From NCBI GenBank assembly GCA_017458105.1, contig JAFTGC010000013.1:1-42633 (forward strand): DNA of 42,633 bases, in the 5' to 3' direction. Shown here piece after piece: positions 16,023-25,405 of the stretch; position 1 is the first letter of the stretch; each line of letters begins with the position of its first letter. The translations under genes and the position numbers were made by a program. The notes under the pieces are model-generated. The model ran no database searches, was not told where the DNA came from, and saw only the letters and a program-made list of their open reading frames with translations. Source of the DNA: Ruminococcus sp. Its GTDB lineage: Bacteria; Bacillota; Clostridia; Oscillospirales; Acutalibacteraceae.

Positions 16023-17261
16023 ATGAATTCAATTGATTTTGTAAAACAGTACGACCCTGAGGTCGGTTTGGCTATGGAAGAAGAACTCGGCCGTCAGCGT
16101 AGAAATCTGGAGCTTATCGCTTCGGAAAACATTGTTTCTCCTGCAGTTATGGCTGCTGTTGGCAGTGTGCTTACAAACAAATATGCCGAGGGTTATCCGG
16201 GTAAAAGATATTACGGCGGATGTTACTGTGTTGATAAGGTTGAGGAAACCGCACGCAAAAGAGCCTGTGAACTTTTCGGTGCTGAGTATGCAAATGTTCA
16301 GCCTCATTCAGGTGCTCAGGCAAATATGGCAGTTTACTTTGCTATGCTCAACCCGGGCGATACTGTTATGGGTATGAACCTTAGCGAGGGCGGTCACCTT
16401 ACTCACGGCTCACCGGTAAATATGAGCGGTAAGTATTTTAACTTTGTTTCTTACGGTGTTGACCCTCAAACACACCGCATTGACTATGCAAAGGTTCTTG
16501 AAATAGCAAAAGAGTGCCATCCAAAGCTTATTGTAGCAGGTGCTTCTGCTTATCCTAGGGTAATTGACTTTGCAAAATTCAGAGAAATTGCAGATGAGGT
16601 CGAGGCTTTGCTTATGGTTGATATGGCTCACATTGCAGGTCTGGTTGCAGCCGGTGCTCATCCAAACCCTGTTCCGTACTGTGATTTTGTTACAACAACA
16701 ACACACAAAACACTCAGAGGTCCTCGTGGCGGTCTTATTCTGTGTAGGGAAAAGTACGCAAAGGCTATAGATAAGGCTATCTTCCCGGGAACACAGGGCG
16801 GTCCTCTTATGCACACAATTGCTGCAAAGGCTGTTTGTCTTGGCGAGGCTCTGAAGCCTGAGTTTAAAGAATACGGTGCCCAGATTGTAAAGAACTGTAA
16901 GGCACTTGCCGAGGGCTTGATAAAGCGTGGCTGCAAGCTCGTTTCAGGCGGTACGGATAACCATGTTCTCCTTATGGATTTGCGTGATACAGGTGTTACA
17001 GGTAAGGAGCTTGAGGCTCGACTTGATGACTGCTATATCACAGTTAATAAGAATACAATTCCTAACGAACCGCTCAGTCCGTTTGTAACAAGCGGTGTTC
17101 GTATCGGTACAGCGGCTGTTACAACCCGTGGCCTTAAAGAGGATGACTGCGACAAAATTGCCGAGTATATAGCTATGGTTATAAATGATTATGAGGGCAG
17201 CCGTGACAAAGTCCGTGCAGGTGTTGAAGAAATCTGCAAAAAATACCCTCTTTACGAATAA
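16023..17261 (+). CDS. glyA: Serine hydroxymethyltransferase
   Basis: 412 aa, full length. It interconverts serine and glycine with tetrahydrofolate and is the main source of one-carbon units. PLP is held by K229 in [14 protein letters not shown]; the N-terminal [13 protein letters not shown] and KRYYGGC motifs are conserved. AAGGAG lies 10 bases before the ATG. Its stop overlaps the rarA start by one base. Confidence 0.98.
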   Translation: MNSIDFVKQYDPEVGLAMEEELGRQRRNLELIASENIVSPAVMAAVGSVLTNKYAEGYPGKRYYGGCYCVDKVEETARKRACELFGAEYANVQPHSGAQANMAVYFAMLNPGDTVMGMNLSEGGHLTHGSPVNMSGKYFNFVSYGVDPQTHRIDYAKVLEIAKECHPKLIVAGASAYPRVIDFAKFREIADEVEALLMVDMAHIAGLVAAGAHPNPVPYCDFVTTTTHKTLRGPRGGLILCREKYAKAIDKAIFPGTQGGPLMHTIAAKAVCLGEALKPEFKEYGAQIVKNCKALAEGLIKRGCKLVSGGTDNHVLLMDLRDTGVTGKELEARLDDCYITVNKNTIPNEPLSPFVTSGVRIGTAAVTTRGLKEDDCDKIAEYIAMVINDYEGSRDKVRAGVEEICKKYPLYE

Positions 17262-18526
17262 TGCAGCCTCTTGCGGACAGAATCCGACCAAACTCTCTTG
17301 ATGATATTGTGGGGCAAAAGCACCTGCTGGGCGAGGGAATGGCTCTTCGTAAAATTATAGAGAGCGGAACAATTCCTAATTTGATTTTCTACGGCCCTTC
17401 GGGTGTAGGCAAAACGACCCTTGCAACATACATAGCAAGGCGTACAAATATGACCTTGAAAAAACTCAACGGTACCACTGCGTCTACGGCTGATTTAAAG
17501 GAAATATTCAAGGAGCTTGACGGTTTTGCAGGCCTTAACGGCGTTCTGCTCTATCTTGATGAAATTCAGTATTTTAATAAAAAACAACAGCAGACTTTGC
17601 TTGAATATATAGAAAACGGAAAAATCACTTTGATTGCTTCTACTACCGAAAATCCGTATTTCTATGTTTATAATGCAATTCTCAGCCGTTGTACGGTGTT
17701 TGAGTTTAAGCCTGTTTCGGATGATGAAATAAAAAAAGCAGTGTCTCGTGCATTTTTAATTCTTTCGCAGGAGAGCGGAATTTCCGTTGAAGCAGACGAT
17801 GACTGTATTGCGGTTATTGCTTCAGCCTGCGGTGGTGATGTCCGCAAAGCAATGAACAGTGCTGAACTTTCGTTTATTGCAACCACTGCGGTTGACGGCA
17901 AAAAAAACATTACAAAAGAAACAGCAAAACAACTCTCTCAACGCAGTGCCATGCGTTATGACCGTGACGGTGACGAGCATTACGATATTTTGTCGGCATA
18001 TCAAAAAAGTATGCGTGGCAGTGATACCAATGCGGCACTGCACTATCTGGCAAGGCTGTTAAATGCCGGAGATTTAATTTCGGCTTGCCGAAGATTGATG
18101 GTTTGTGCGTGTGAAGATGTGGGGCTTGCATATCCTTCGCTTATCCCCATAGTAAAGGCGTGCGTTGATATAGCAATGTCCGTAGGTTTGCCTGAGGCGA
18201 GGATTCCTCTTGCCGATGCGGTGATTATGGTGTGCAATTCGCCTAAGTCTAATTCGGGCTATATGGCAATTGACCTTGCAATGAATGATTTAAAGTCAGG
18301 CAAGTCAGGTTCAATTCCGCGTCAACTGCAGAACAAACACTTTGACGGAGAGGATAATCCGGTAAAGGGGCAGTTCTATCAGTATCCGCACGATTATCCA
18401 AACCATTATGTTGAACAGCAGTATCTTCCCGATAACCTTAAGGATAGGCAGTATTATTCATACGGTGACAACAAAAACGAACAGGCATTTAAAGCGTATT
18501 GGAGCAAGATAAAGGGCGATTTTTAA
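17261..18526 (+). CDS. rarA: Replication-associated recombination protein A (RarA/MgsA)
   Basis: 421 aa AAA+ ATPase acting at stalled forks and single-strand gaps. Motifs: RIRPNSLDDIVGQKHL at the start, Walker A GPSGVGKTT near residue 46, Walker B LLYLDEIQYF, sensor 1 ASTTENP, then the C-terminal tetramerisation domain with GSDTNAALHYLARLL and the conserved KHFDGE and YPHDYPNHYVEQQYLP near the end. TAATG overlap with glyA gives translational coupling. This is a glyA-rarA two-gene unit. No terminator with a T-run is visible after it. Confidence 0.95.
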   Translation: MQPLADRIRPNSLDDIVGQKHLLGEGMALRKIIESGTIPNLIFYGPSGVGKTTLATYIARRTNMTLKKLNGTTASTADLKEIFKELDGFAGLNGVLLYLDEIQYFNKKQQQTLLEYIENGKITLIASTTENPYFYVYNAILSRCTVFEFKPVSDDEIKKAVSRAFLILSQESGISVEADDDCIAVIASACGGDVRKAMNSAELSFIATTAVDGKKNITKETAKQLSQRSAMRYDRDGDEHYDILSAYQKSMRGSDTNAALHYLARLLNAGDLISACRRLMVCACEDVGLAYPSLIPIVKACVDIAMSVGLPEARIPLADAVIMVCNSPKSNSGYMAIDLAMNDLKSGKSGSIPRQLQNKHFDGEDNPVKGQFYQYPHDYPNHYVEQQYLPDNLKDRQYYSYGDNKNEQAFKAYWSKIKGDF

Positions 18527-18712
18527 TATCTGATTTAAGTTGAGTTCATATAATATTCATAACTTGGTAGATTTAGCTAAGTTATTACTCAAAATATTGT
18601 ATATATTTAAAATTTAATTTTCTAATATAGAATAAAAATCCATTGGTTTCTTTGTTATAATTACAGTGTAAAAGATTATGAACCCATAATATTTATTTCT
18701 GGAGGCAAAACA

Positions 18713-20347
18713 ATGAAGACTTTAAGCAAAAAAGCGTTAGGACTTCTTTTGTCTGTACTTATGCTGTGCACAATGATGACAGTAGGCTGCTATTCTGTAA
18801 TAGCTGCAACTACAGATACAGTAAGTTCCGCTGCAACATCCGTAGAGGGTGAAACAATTTATTTTAAGAACACCTCAGGTTGGAGTTCTGTCGCTTGTTA
18901 TATGTGGAATGATTCCTCAAAACAAAACAATGCAAGCTGGCCGGGTGTAGCTATGACAAACGAGGGCAACAATATTTGGTCGCTCAATGTTAAGTCAGGC
19001 TTTGATATGATTATCTTCAATAATAACAATCAGGGTGCACAGACAGACGATATTTCTTACCCCGGCGGTGCTCATATATATGAAAGCGGCTCATGGAGCG
19101 ACTACAATCCTGCCGGTACAACAGCACCTCAGCCTCAGTCAACAACAGCGGCACCTAGCGGTTCCTTTGCGGTTTACTGTAAGTCATCAAAAGCAACAAG
19201 TATGAATTGCTATATGTGGAACGGCAGCACTGACACTAACGCAGGCTGGCCTGGTGCGCCTATGACAAAGATTGATGACCAGGAAGGCATTTGGGAATAT
19301 ATTGCTGCAAAATCATTTAGTAAGATTATCTTCAATACAGGCGGAGACAGTGATAAAACTGCTGATTTAGATAATAAAGGCGACGGCTACATTTACAACT
19401 TTGATTCACAAAAGTGGGAAGAGTACGATCAGAATCCTCTCCAGCTCAGAGCATTCCAGGGCGATATTGATTCTCCTCAGTATATCGGCAGCCAGATTAA
19501 GTTCTCAGTAACAGGCAAGTCTGAATCTCCTGTAATTGAATATCAGTTCTCAGTTGACGGTTCAGTAGTTCAGAGCTATTCAACAAGCAACTCATTTGTA
19601 TGGAATGCAACAAAGGTCGGTACATACAAAATTACAGTTGATGCCAAGGACGGCAACGGCGAAACTAACCAGAAGACTTTAACTTATGAGATTAAAGACC
19701 CTTCTAACGAAACAGCTCCTGTTTTCCTTTCTTCCGATCCTGCAACAAATAATCAGGTTCTTCTCAATGCAACAACAAATGTGAAGATTAATGCAGCCGG
19801 CGGTAATACAGGTACAAAGCTTCTTTTCTATAAGTATGTTGTAAAGGACCCAAGTGGCACACAGCTTAACACTGCTTATTACACACTCAACAATTCTTAT
19901 AGCTTTACACCAAAAACACAGGGTGCTTATACTGTAGAGGTTTCCGTACAGGGCAGTGATAACCAGACAGTTACAAGGTCTGTAGTTTACAATGCTGTAA
20001 GTAAGCTTGACCCTACCACTTCAACTCAAAAGACAACTGCAACTACAGCTACAACAGCCACAACTGCTACTGTTCCTACATCATCCTCAGCAACAACCCC
20101 AACAACAGCTTCAACACCAACTCAGACATCTTCAACACAGCCATCAACAACTCCTGTTAAAATTATTCTCGGCGATGCTGATGATAATGGTATTGTAAAT
20201 ATCCGTGATGCAGCTGTTATCCAGCACTATATTAACAGAAGCTGGACCGGAGCATTTAACTCAAAGAATGCCGACTATGACGGCGATGGTTCTATAACCA
20301 TTAAAGATGCAACAGCCATTCAGACTGCTCTTGCCGGTATCAAATAA
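18713..20347 (+). CDS. Secreted starch-binding protein: two CBM26-like modules, two Ig-like domains, dockerin
   Basis: 544 aa with a signal peptide (residues 1-31, cleaved near VIAATT). Module 1 (about 48-132) and module 2 (about 152-240) are homologous and carry the starch-binding pattern CYMWN...WPG.PMT...W......IIFN, as in CBM26. Two beta-sandwich domains follow (about 241-330 and 332-428), then a Thr-rich linker (430-480), then a type I dockerin (484-544) with loops DADDNGIVNIRDAAVIQHY and DYDGDGSITIKDATAIQ. There is no catalytic domain, so its role is probably to bring starch to a cohesin-based surface complex. It is reminiscent of R. bromii amylosome Sas-type binding proteins, though the exact orthologue cannot be named. 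The amylase gene follows. Confidence 0.92.
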   Translation: MKTLSKKALGLLLSVLMLCTMMTVGCYSVIAATTDTVSSAATSVEGETIYFKNTSGWSSVACYMWNDSSKQNNASWPGVAMTNEGNNIWSLNVKSGFDMIIFNNNNQGAQTDDISYPGGAHIYESGSWSDYNPAGTTAPQPQSTTAAPSGSFAVYCKSSKATSMNCYMWNGSTDTNAGWPGAPMTKIDDQEGIWEYIAAKSFSKIIFNTGGDSDKTADLDNKGDGYIYNFDSQKWEEYDQNPLQLRAFQGDIDSPQYIGSQIKFSVTGKSESPVIEYQFSVDGSVVQSYSTSNSFVWNATKVGTYKITVDAKDGNGETNQKTLTYEIKDPSNETAPVFLSSDPATNNQVLLNATTNVKINAAGGNTGTKLLFYKYVVKDPSGTQLNTAYYTLNNSYSFTPKTQGAYTVEVSVQGSDNQTVTRSVVYNAVSKLDPTTSTQKTTATTATTATTATVPTSSSATTPTTASTPTQTSSTQPSTTPVKIILGDADDNGIVNIRDAAVIQHYINRSWTGAFNSKNADYDGDGSITIKDATAIQTALAGIK

Positions 20348-20383
20348 CAAAAATAGTATTTTATGACGGTGTTATCCGTTAAC

Positions 20384-20427
20384 ACGCATCTGTCTGATAG
20401 TTTTTATTAAAAATCGGACAGATGCGT
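20384..20427 (+). terminator. Hairpin after the starch-binding protein gene
   Basis: A 15-bp stem (20384-20398 with 20413-20427, one wobble pair) has a 14-base AT-rich loop. The T-run after it is very short, so it may terminate only partly. Confidence 0.55.
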
Positions 20428-20485
20428 TTGGTGTAAAAGAATTAGTTACAATTAAATAAATGAGAATTTAAAAGGGAGTTGAACT

Positions 20486-22873
20486 ATGATCCAATTTAAG
20501 AAAATTATTGCCTTATTGATGGTTATAGCAGTTGCTGTTTCGGTAACTGCAGTTGGTTCAGTGGCAGTTTCTGCCGCAACGGAAGATAAGTCAGCTACCG
20601 CTGATGCAAATTCCGATGTTTCAAAGGGAATTACAATTCACTACAAGAGTGATGTTCAGCCATATGTATATTATTGGAACTCACTTCCTGAAAATATAGA
20701 GGTTGAATACCCTGGTGCAAAAATGACTCTTGATACAAGTCAAGGGGAGAACTGGTATACTTACGAGTTTAAAGATGTTACTAAAATAAACCTTTTATTT
20801 ACAGACAAAGATGGCAAACAGCTTTCAAAGGAAACAACAAGAAAAACCGGTGAGTGGTGGTACCTCAACAATGTGTGGAGACGCTCCATCGACCCTGACC
20901 CTGTTTCTTCAATTGACCCGCGTGAGGATTCAATCTATTTTGTAATTACAACAAGATTTTTTGACGGTGACACAGGCAACAATGTACATTGTTGGGATGA
21001 TACTAAAGCAAACAACCCTGACAGCGACCCTGCATGGAGAGGCGATTTTAAGGGCTTGGCAGATAAACTTGATTATATCAAAGCTCTGGGTTTTTCAGCA
21101 ATTTGGATTACTCCCGTTGTAGAAAATGCTTCGGGCTATGACTATCACGGTTATCATTCAATTGATTATACCAAGGTTGATTCCCGTTACGAAAGTGACG
21201 ATTTTGATTATCAAAACCTAATTGACGAAGCACACGCTAAGGGTATGAAGATTATTCAGGATGTTGTATGGAACCATACCGGTAACTTTGGCGACGCAAC
21301 ACTTTGCCCGCTTTTCACAAAGGATTACAACGCTGACTTAAGCAACCTCAAGGAGTCTATGATTCCAACCGACTATCTGCTCAAAACTTACGGTCTTAAC
21401 AGTGCCGAGGAATATTGGGCTCAGCCTGATGCAAAGCAGTATAGCGAAAGACTTATGCTTATGAAAAACACAAATGCTTCGGGTAATAATACAACCAAGG
21501 CTCACCCGGGTGAGGATGATTACGGCACAGAAAAGTTGTCAAACAGCGATACTTATAACGCAAACAATTATTGGCACTCCGGATATTTTCAGAGTCTTAA
21601 CTGGGACGACTGGACATGTAAATATGCCCAGATTGCAGGCGATTGTGTTGACCTGAACACAGAAAATCCTGCAGTTGCAGAGTATACAGTTGATGCGATG
21701 TCTAACTATATAAATATGGGTGTTGACGGTTTCAGAGTTGATACAGTCCGTCATATTTCAAGACTTTCGCTCAATATGATGTACAACAAGCAGATTATGG
21801 ACGCAGCTTCTGCAGCAGGAAGAACAGGTTTCTATATGTTTGGAGAAATTTGCTGCAGATATACTCAAACATGGTATAGAGATCACGCTTGTGAGTCTGT
21901 TCCGTTCTATACATGGGATGAAACAGATACAAAATATGCAAACGCATGGAGTTGGGATACCGACGCAAATGCTGTCAATAACAATATGAACCTTACATTT
22001 GATCATTATATTGACAATGACAACACTGCAAAACAGCCAACTTCAACAAATGCACTTCTTGACGGTATTAATTATCATACAACGGATTCCTCAAAGGCTT
22101 CGGGAATGAATGCAATTGATTTTACAATGCATTGGTCGTTTGACTCAGCAAGCGGAGCTTTTGGTGCGGCTAAGAATGAGGATAAATATTTTAATGATTC
22201 AACATACAATGTTGTTTATGTAGATTCTCACGACTATGCACCTGACAATTCTCAGGCAACAAGATTTATAGGCGGCACATCAACTTGGGCGGAAAATCTT
22301 GACCTTATGTTCACATTCCGTGGTATTCCTTGTCTTTACTACGGTTCTGAGGTTGAGTTCCAAAAAGGTGTTGTAATTGATAAGGGTCCTGAAATTCCTC
22401 TTTCACAGTCGGGCCGTGCTTATTTTGGCGATAATATTGAAGGCGAAGTAAATGCTACAGATTTCAGTGAGTATACAGCAAGCGGTGCAGTTGCCGATAC
22501 ACTCAACAATCCTCTTGCCAAGCATATTACAAAGCTTAATAAAATTCGCCGTGCTGTTCCTGCTCTTCAAAAGGGTCAGTACACAGTAAGCAGTAACTAT
22601 GTAAGCGGTAATATGGCTTATATCAGAAGATATACTGACAGCGATACTGATTCACTGGCACTTGTTTCTGTAAGCGGTTCTGCTACATTCAAGGGTATTC
22701 CTAACGGTAAGTATATTGATGCAGTAACAGGTGATGTTAAAACTGTTACAGACGGCACACTTTCCGTAAGCTCAATTTCCAAGTCGAATATGAGAGTTTA
22801 TGTATGCTGTGCAGACGGTTTCACCGGCATAAACGGTGCAATCGGCGAAACAAATCTTACTTATCTCAAGTAA
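20486..22873 (+). CDS. Secreted GH13 alpha-amylase with N-terminal starch-binding module
   Basis: 795 aa. A signal peptide (1-31) is followed by a CBM26-like module (about 48-132: IHYKSDVQPYVYYWN, YPGAKMT, WWYLN). The catalytic barrel starts near 148. Region I is D259VVWNH264, region II GVDGFRVDT with nucleophile D419, region III YMFGEIC with acid/base E454, region IV VDSHD with D583. Region IV has Ser where most amylases have Asn (VDNHD). A C-terminal beta-domain ends at GETNLTYLK. There is no dockerin or anchor, so the enzyme is freely secreted or binds starch by its own module. AAGGGAG precedes the ATG. It sits downstream of the dockerin starch-binding protein. Confidence 0.94.
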   Translation: MIQFKKIIALLMVIAVAVSVTAVGSVAVSAATEDKSATADANSDVSKGITIHYKSDVQPYVYYWNSLPENIEVEYPGAKMTLDTSQGENWYTYEFKDVTKINLLFTDKDGKQLSKETTRKTGEWWYLNNVWRRSIDPDPVSSIDPREDSIYFVITTRFFDGDTGNNVHCWDDTKANNPDSDPAWRGDFKGLADKLDYIKALGFSAIWITPVVENASGYDYHGYHSIDYTKVDSRYESDDFDYQNLIDEAHAKGMKIIQDVVWNHTGNFGDATLCPLFTKDYNADLSNLKESMIPTDYLLKTYGLNSAEEYWAQPDAKQYSERLMLMKNTNASGNNTTKAHPGEDDYGTEKLSNSDTYNANNYWHSGYFQSLNWDDWTCKYAQIAGDCVDLNTENPAVAEYTVDAMSNYINMGVDGFRVDTVRHISRLSLNMMYNKQIMDAASAAGRTGFYMFGEICCRYTQTWYRDHACESVPFYTWDETDTKYANAWSWDTDANAVNNNMNLTFDHYIDNDNTAKQPTSTNALLDGINYHTTDSSKASGMNAIDFTMHWSFDSASGAFGAAKNEDKYFNDSTYNVVYVDSHDYAPDNSQATRFIGGTSTWAENLDLMFTFRGIPCLYYGSEVEFQKGVVIDKGPEIPLSQSGRAYFGDNIEGEVNATDFSEYTASGAVADTLNNPLAKHITKLNKIRRAVPALQKGQYTVSSNYVSGNMAYIRRYTDSDTDSLALVSVSGSATFKGIPNGKYIDAVTGDVKTVTDGTLSVSSISKSNMRVYVCCADGFTGINGAIGETNLTYLK

Positions 22874-22878
22874 ATTAT

Positions 22879-22917
22879 ACACCGTTCTGTTACTAGAGTT
22901 TCAGAACGGTGTTTTTT
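22879..22917 (+). terminator. Intrinsic terminator of the amylase gene
   Basis: A perfect 11-bp stem (22879-22889 with 22902-22912) ends in a run of six T. Confidence 0.9.
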
Positions 22918-22978
22918 GATTTAATAAAATACCATAAAACTATTTTTAAACATCAGAACATATTCGTCCAACTTTGCC

Positions 22979-23008
22979 TTTGGCAATTTAGTGGAAAATT
23001 ATATATAA
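22979..23008 (+). promoter_or_regulatory. Promoter of the MATE gene
   Basis: TTGGCA (22979-22984) and TATAAT (23003-23008) are 18 bases apart. Predicted start near 23015, just before the leader hairpin. Confidence 0.55.
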
Positions 23009-23016
23009 TAAAATAA

Positions 23017-23069
23017 GATGTGTAGCAATTACTGCGTAAAGCCAATCAGTAATTGTTGCACATATTTTT
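23017..23069 (+). promoter_or_regulatory. Leader hairpin with T-run upstream of the MATE gene (possible attenuator)
   Basis: A stem of about 16 bp (arms ending at 23033 and starting at 23046, two G-U pairs) is followed by six T at 23064-23069. It lies between the predicted transcription start and the ribosome-binding site GAGGTG at about 23080. The form is that of an intrinsic terminator inside a 5' leader. No known riboswitch or T-box consensus is recognisable. Confidence 0.6.
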
Positions 23070-23090
23070 TGCAAATTTTGAGGTGATATT

Positions 23091-24485
23091 ATGAAAAAAC
23101 AAGAAATTAAGGTTGCAGAAAGGGATAAGATGGAGATTTTACCTGTAAGAAGTCTTATGCTTCGTATGGGAATCCCTATTATATTTTCTATGATGATGCA
23201 GGCTTTTTATAATATTGTAGACAGTGCTTTTGTATCTAATATGCCTAAAAACGGTGAAACAGCCCTCAATGCACTTACCCTTGCTTTTCCAATGCAAATG
23301 TTGATGGTAGCTATCGGTATTGGTACAGGTGTAGGGGTAAATGCCTTGCTGTCAAAATCTATGGGCGAGGGCAATAGGGAGAAGGCAAGTAAAACTGCCG
23401 GTAACGGACTTTTTCTTGCATGTATAATTTTTGCTTTATTTTTGATTTTAGGTTTTGTCGGAGTAACCCCTTATATTCAATCGCAAACTGACAACTCTGT
23501 AGTTGCTGATATGGCAAGTGATTATCTTTTTATTTGCTGTATTTTTTCGTTTGGCTTAGTTGCATTTAATTTGTATGAAAAATTGCTGCAAGCTACAGGT
23601 AATTCTTTGCTTTCGACAATTGCACAAATTTCGGGAGCAGTTACTAACATAATACTTGACCCAATTTTGATTTACGGCTGGTTTGGCTTTCCTGAAATGG
23701 GTGTACAGGGTGCTGCGTACGCAACAATAATAGGACAAATTGTTTCGGGTCTTTTATCAGTAATTTTCCATTTAAAAGTAAATAAAAATATAAAAAACGG
23801 TGTCACTTATATAAAACCGTCCGCACATATAATAGGACAAATTTATAAAATTGGACTTCCTGCAATTATTGCTCAGGCATTGATGTCAGTTATGACCTAC
23901 GGCTTAAATATTATCCTCGGCAATGTTTCTGATATGCTTGTGACAGCTTACGGTTTGTACTATAAAATTCAGCAGTTTATACTTTTTGCGGCCTTTGGTC
24001 TGAGAGATGCTATAACGCCGATAGTTTCGTACAGCCACGGTATGAAAAGTAAAAAACGAGTGTGTGAAGGCATAAAATATGGAATGACATTTACTGTGAT
24101 AATTATGGTGATTGGGCTTGTGCTGATAGAAGTGCTTGCAGTGCCTTTTTCAAAGATTTTTGGGCTCTCAGGTACTACTCTTGAACTATGTATAAGTGCA
24201 ATGAGGATAATTTCAATCAGCTTCATATTTGCAGGAGTGAACATTGCTTTTCAGGGAATTTTTCAGGCACTTAACGGTGGTATTGAATCTTTAATAGTAT
24301 CTGTATGCCGTCAGCTTGTGTTTATTTTGCCTGTTGCGTGGGGATTTTCTATGCTTGTCAACAGCAGTCTTGATAACGCATGGCTTGTTTGGCTTACATT
24401 CCCAATAGCAGAAATAGTATCTTCATTAATCGCCGTACTTCTTATGCTTAGAGTAAATAAAAAAGAAATTAAAGTTTTATCATAA
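23091..24485 (+). CDS. MATE-family multidrug/sodium efflux transporter
   Basis: 464 aa with about twelve hydrophobic segments in two homologous halves. The N-terminal half has IPIIFSMMMQAFYNIVDSAF and then GIGTGVGVNALLSKSMGEGN, the typical MATE signatures; the repeat in the second half begins KIGLPAIIAQALMSVMTYGL. Substrates of such NorM/DinF-related pumps are cationic drugs or metabolites and cannot be predicted. It stands alone behind its own promoter and attenuator-like leader. Confidence 0.93.
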   Translation: MKKQEIKVAERDKMEILPVRSLMLRMGIPIIFSMMMQAFYNIVDSAFVSNMPKNGETALNALTLAFPMQMLMVAIGIGTGVGVNALLSKSMGEGNREKASKTAGNGLFLACIIFALFLILGFVGVTPYIQSQTDNSVVADMASDYLFICCIFSFGLVAFNLYEKLLQATGNSLLSTIAQISGAVTNIILDPILIYGWFGFPEMGVQGAAYATIIGQIVSGLLSVIFHLKVNKNIKNGVTYIKPSAHIIGQIYKIGLPAIIAQALMSVMTYGLNIILGNVSDMLVTAYGLYYKIQQFILFAAFGLRDAITPIVSYSHGMKSKKRVCEGIKYGMTFTVIIMVIGLVLIEVLAVPFSKIFGLSGTTLELCISAMRIISISFIFAGVNIAFQGIFQALNGGIESLIVSVCRQLVFILPVAWGFSMLVNSSLDNAWLVWLTFPIAEIVSSLIAVLLMLRVNKKEIKVLS

Positions 24486-24529
24486 AATAAAGTCTTTGTT
24501 ATATATTCTATAATGTCGGGATTTTTTGG

Positions 24530-24558
24530 TTGAAATTTACTGCATATTATGTTATAGT
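24530..24558 (+). promoter_or_regulatory. Promoter of the DUF1292 gene
   Basis: TTGAAA (24530-24535) and TATAGT (24553-24558), 17-base spacer, about 33 bases before the start codon. Confidence 0.55.
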
Positions 24559-24591
24559 TTTATCTATAGACAATATGATGCGGTGATTAAT

Positions 24592-24861
24592 ATGAAAAAT
24601 GATAAGAATGTAATTTTTACACTGGAGGACGACCTGGGTAACGAGGTTGAGTTTGAGTTGGTTGATGTTGTCAGCTATAAAAATGACGAATACGCTGTTT
24701 TGCTTGAGAACACCCCTCACGCAAGTGATTTTACAATTTTAAAAATAGATAGCCTTGACGATAAGGAAGAAATTTATGTAGGCATTGACGATGATGCACT
24801 TGTTGAAAAGGTTTTTGATATTTTCAAAAAAAGCCATCCTGATGACTATCAGTACAAATAG
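24592..24861 (+). CDS. DUF1292 family protein
   Basis: 89 aa small acidic protein. The pattern FTLEDDLGNEVEFELVDVVS, then YAVLLEN, then the C-terminal FDIFKKS matches the DUF1292 family (YrzB-like), common in Firmicutes and of unknown function. In many genomes it accompanies the ruvX/mreB or udk region; here it stands alone. ATG at 24592 has GGTGAT 4 bases upstream; an earlier in-frame start is not needed and lies across the promoter. Confidence 0.85.
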   Translation: MKNDKNVIFTLEDDLGNEVEFELVDVVSYKNDEYAVLLENTPHASDFTILKIDSLDDKEEIYVGIDDDALVEKVFDIFKKSHPDDYQYK

Positions 24862-24882
24862 GATTGGCAATGATTATTTCCT

Positions 24883-24923
24883 AAAAATCAAAAGCACCCA
24901 TCATAAAGATGAGTGCCTTTGAT
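24883..24923 (-). terminator. Intrinsic terminator for the small minus-strand gene at 24996-25262
   Basis: On the minus strand 24923-24908 pairs with 24902-24887 over 16 positions, all Watson-Crick or G-U, and is followed by five T. The plus-strand transcript would have two A-C mismatches and no T-run, so the minus orientation is favoured. Confidence 0.7.
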
Positions 24924-24995
24924 TGTTTAGGATTTTTTGAAATTAATGCGTATTATACGCAACTTGTAAGCTAATTATGTGATTATATAACAGGC

Positions 24996-25262
24996 TTACG
25001 CAATTTCTGCGTTACCAACGTCACCAAGTAAGTTAAATCTGAACAGCTTGCTTTCGTCGTTTTTGTTTTCACAATAAACGGAAGCTTCTGCAATTTTGCC
25101 GCCCTCAATCAACTTTGTAAGACCTACCAGCTGACAGAGCTTGCTCTTGAGGTTCAAACGATCGCCTTCGCTTGTAACAAGATAAACATTACCTTCGCAA
25201 GTGTCGAGCACGGCAAGGAACTTGGTTACATCGATATCATGCAAACTGATGATTGGTGTCAT
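24996..25262 (-). CDS. Conserved small protein of unknown function
   Basis: 88 aa, soluble, mixed alpha/beta with one repeated theme: ISLHDIDVTKFLAVLDTCEG, then NVYLVTSEGDRLNLKSKL, then GKIAEASVYCEN and ESKLFRFNLLGD. I do not recognise a characterised family; similar proteins occur in Clostridia and have been labelled only hypothetical. The ribosome-binding site AAGGAGG is strong, the promoter is near-consensus, and the leader is about 110 bases with hairpins. Together these suggest high expression under post-transcriptional control. It is monocistronic. Confidence 0.8.
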   Translation of the reverse strand: MTPIISLHDIDVTKFLAVLDTCEGNVYLVTSEGDRLNLKSKLCQLVGLTKLIEGGKIAEASVYCENKNDESKLFRFNLLGDVGNAEIA

Positions 25263-25377
25263 AACTTTTTCCTCCTTAAAATAACTAAAAAATTTTTCGT
25301 GCTGCCATTTACCATTTGGCTGTTTATAAACAATCGCTTTTGCGATTATCAGGTGGACTATTTACCTGACACTTATT
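25263..25377 (-). promoter_or_regulatory. Structured 5' leader of the small conserved gene
   Basis: Between the predicted start (about 25372) and the ribosome-binding site the minus-strand transcript can form CAGGTaaatagtccACCTG and AATCGCaaaaGCGATT hairpins (about 25329-25369). No known riboswitch consensus was matched. Confidence 0.45.
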
Positions 25378-25405
25378 ATTATACTCAACTCTTAGTAAAA
25401 GTCAA
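25378..25405 (-). promoter_or_regulatory. Promoter of the small conserved gene
   Basis: Minus strand TTGACT (25405-25400) and TATAAT (25383-25378) with a 16-base spacer. Confidence 0.75.

Noticed and set aside
18713-18820. Possible lipobox (TVGC) in the starch-binding protein signal peptide
   Set aside because: Position -3 is Thr rather than Leu/Val/Ile, and a normal signal peptidase I site follows, so a lipoprotein is not supported.
20007-20198. Glutamine/leucine-rich 63-codon frame
   Set aside because: It is the shifted frame of the Thr-rich linker in the starch-binding protein.
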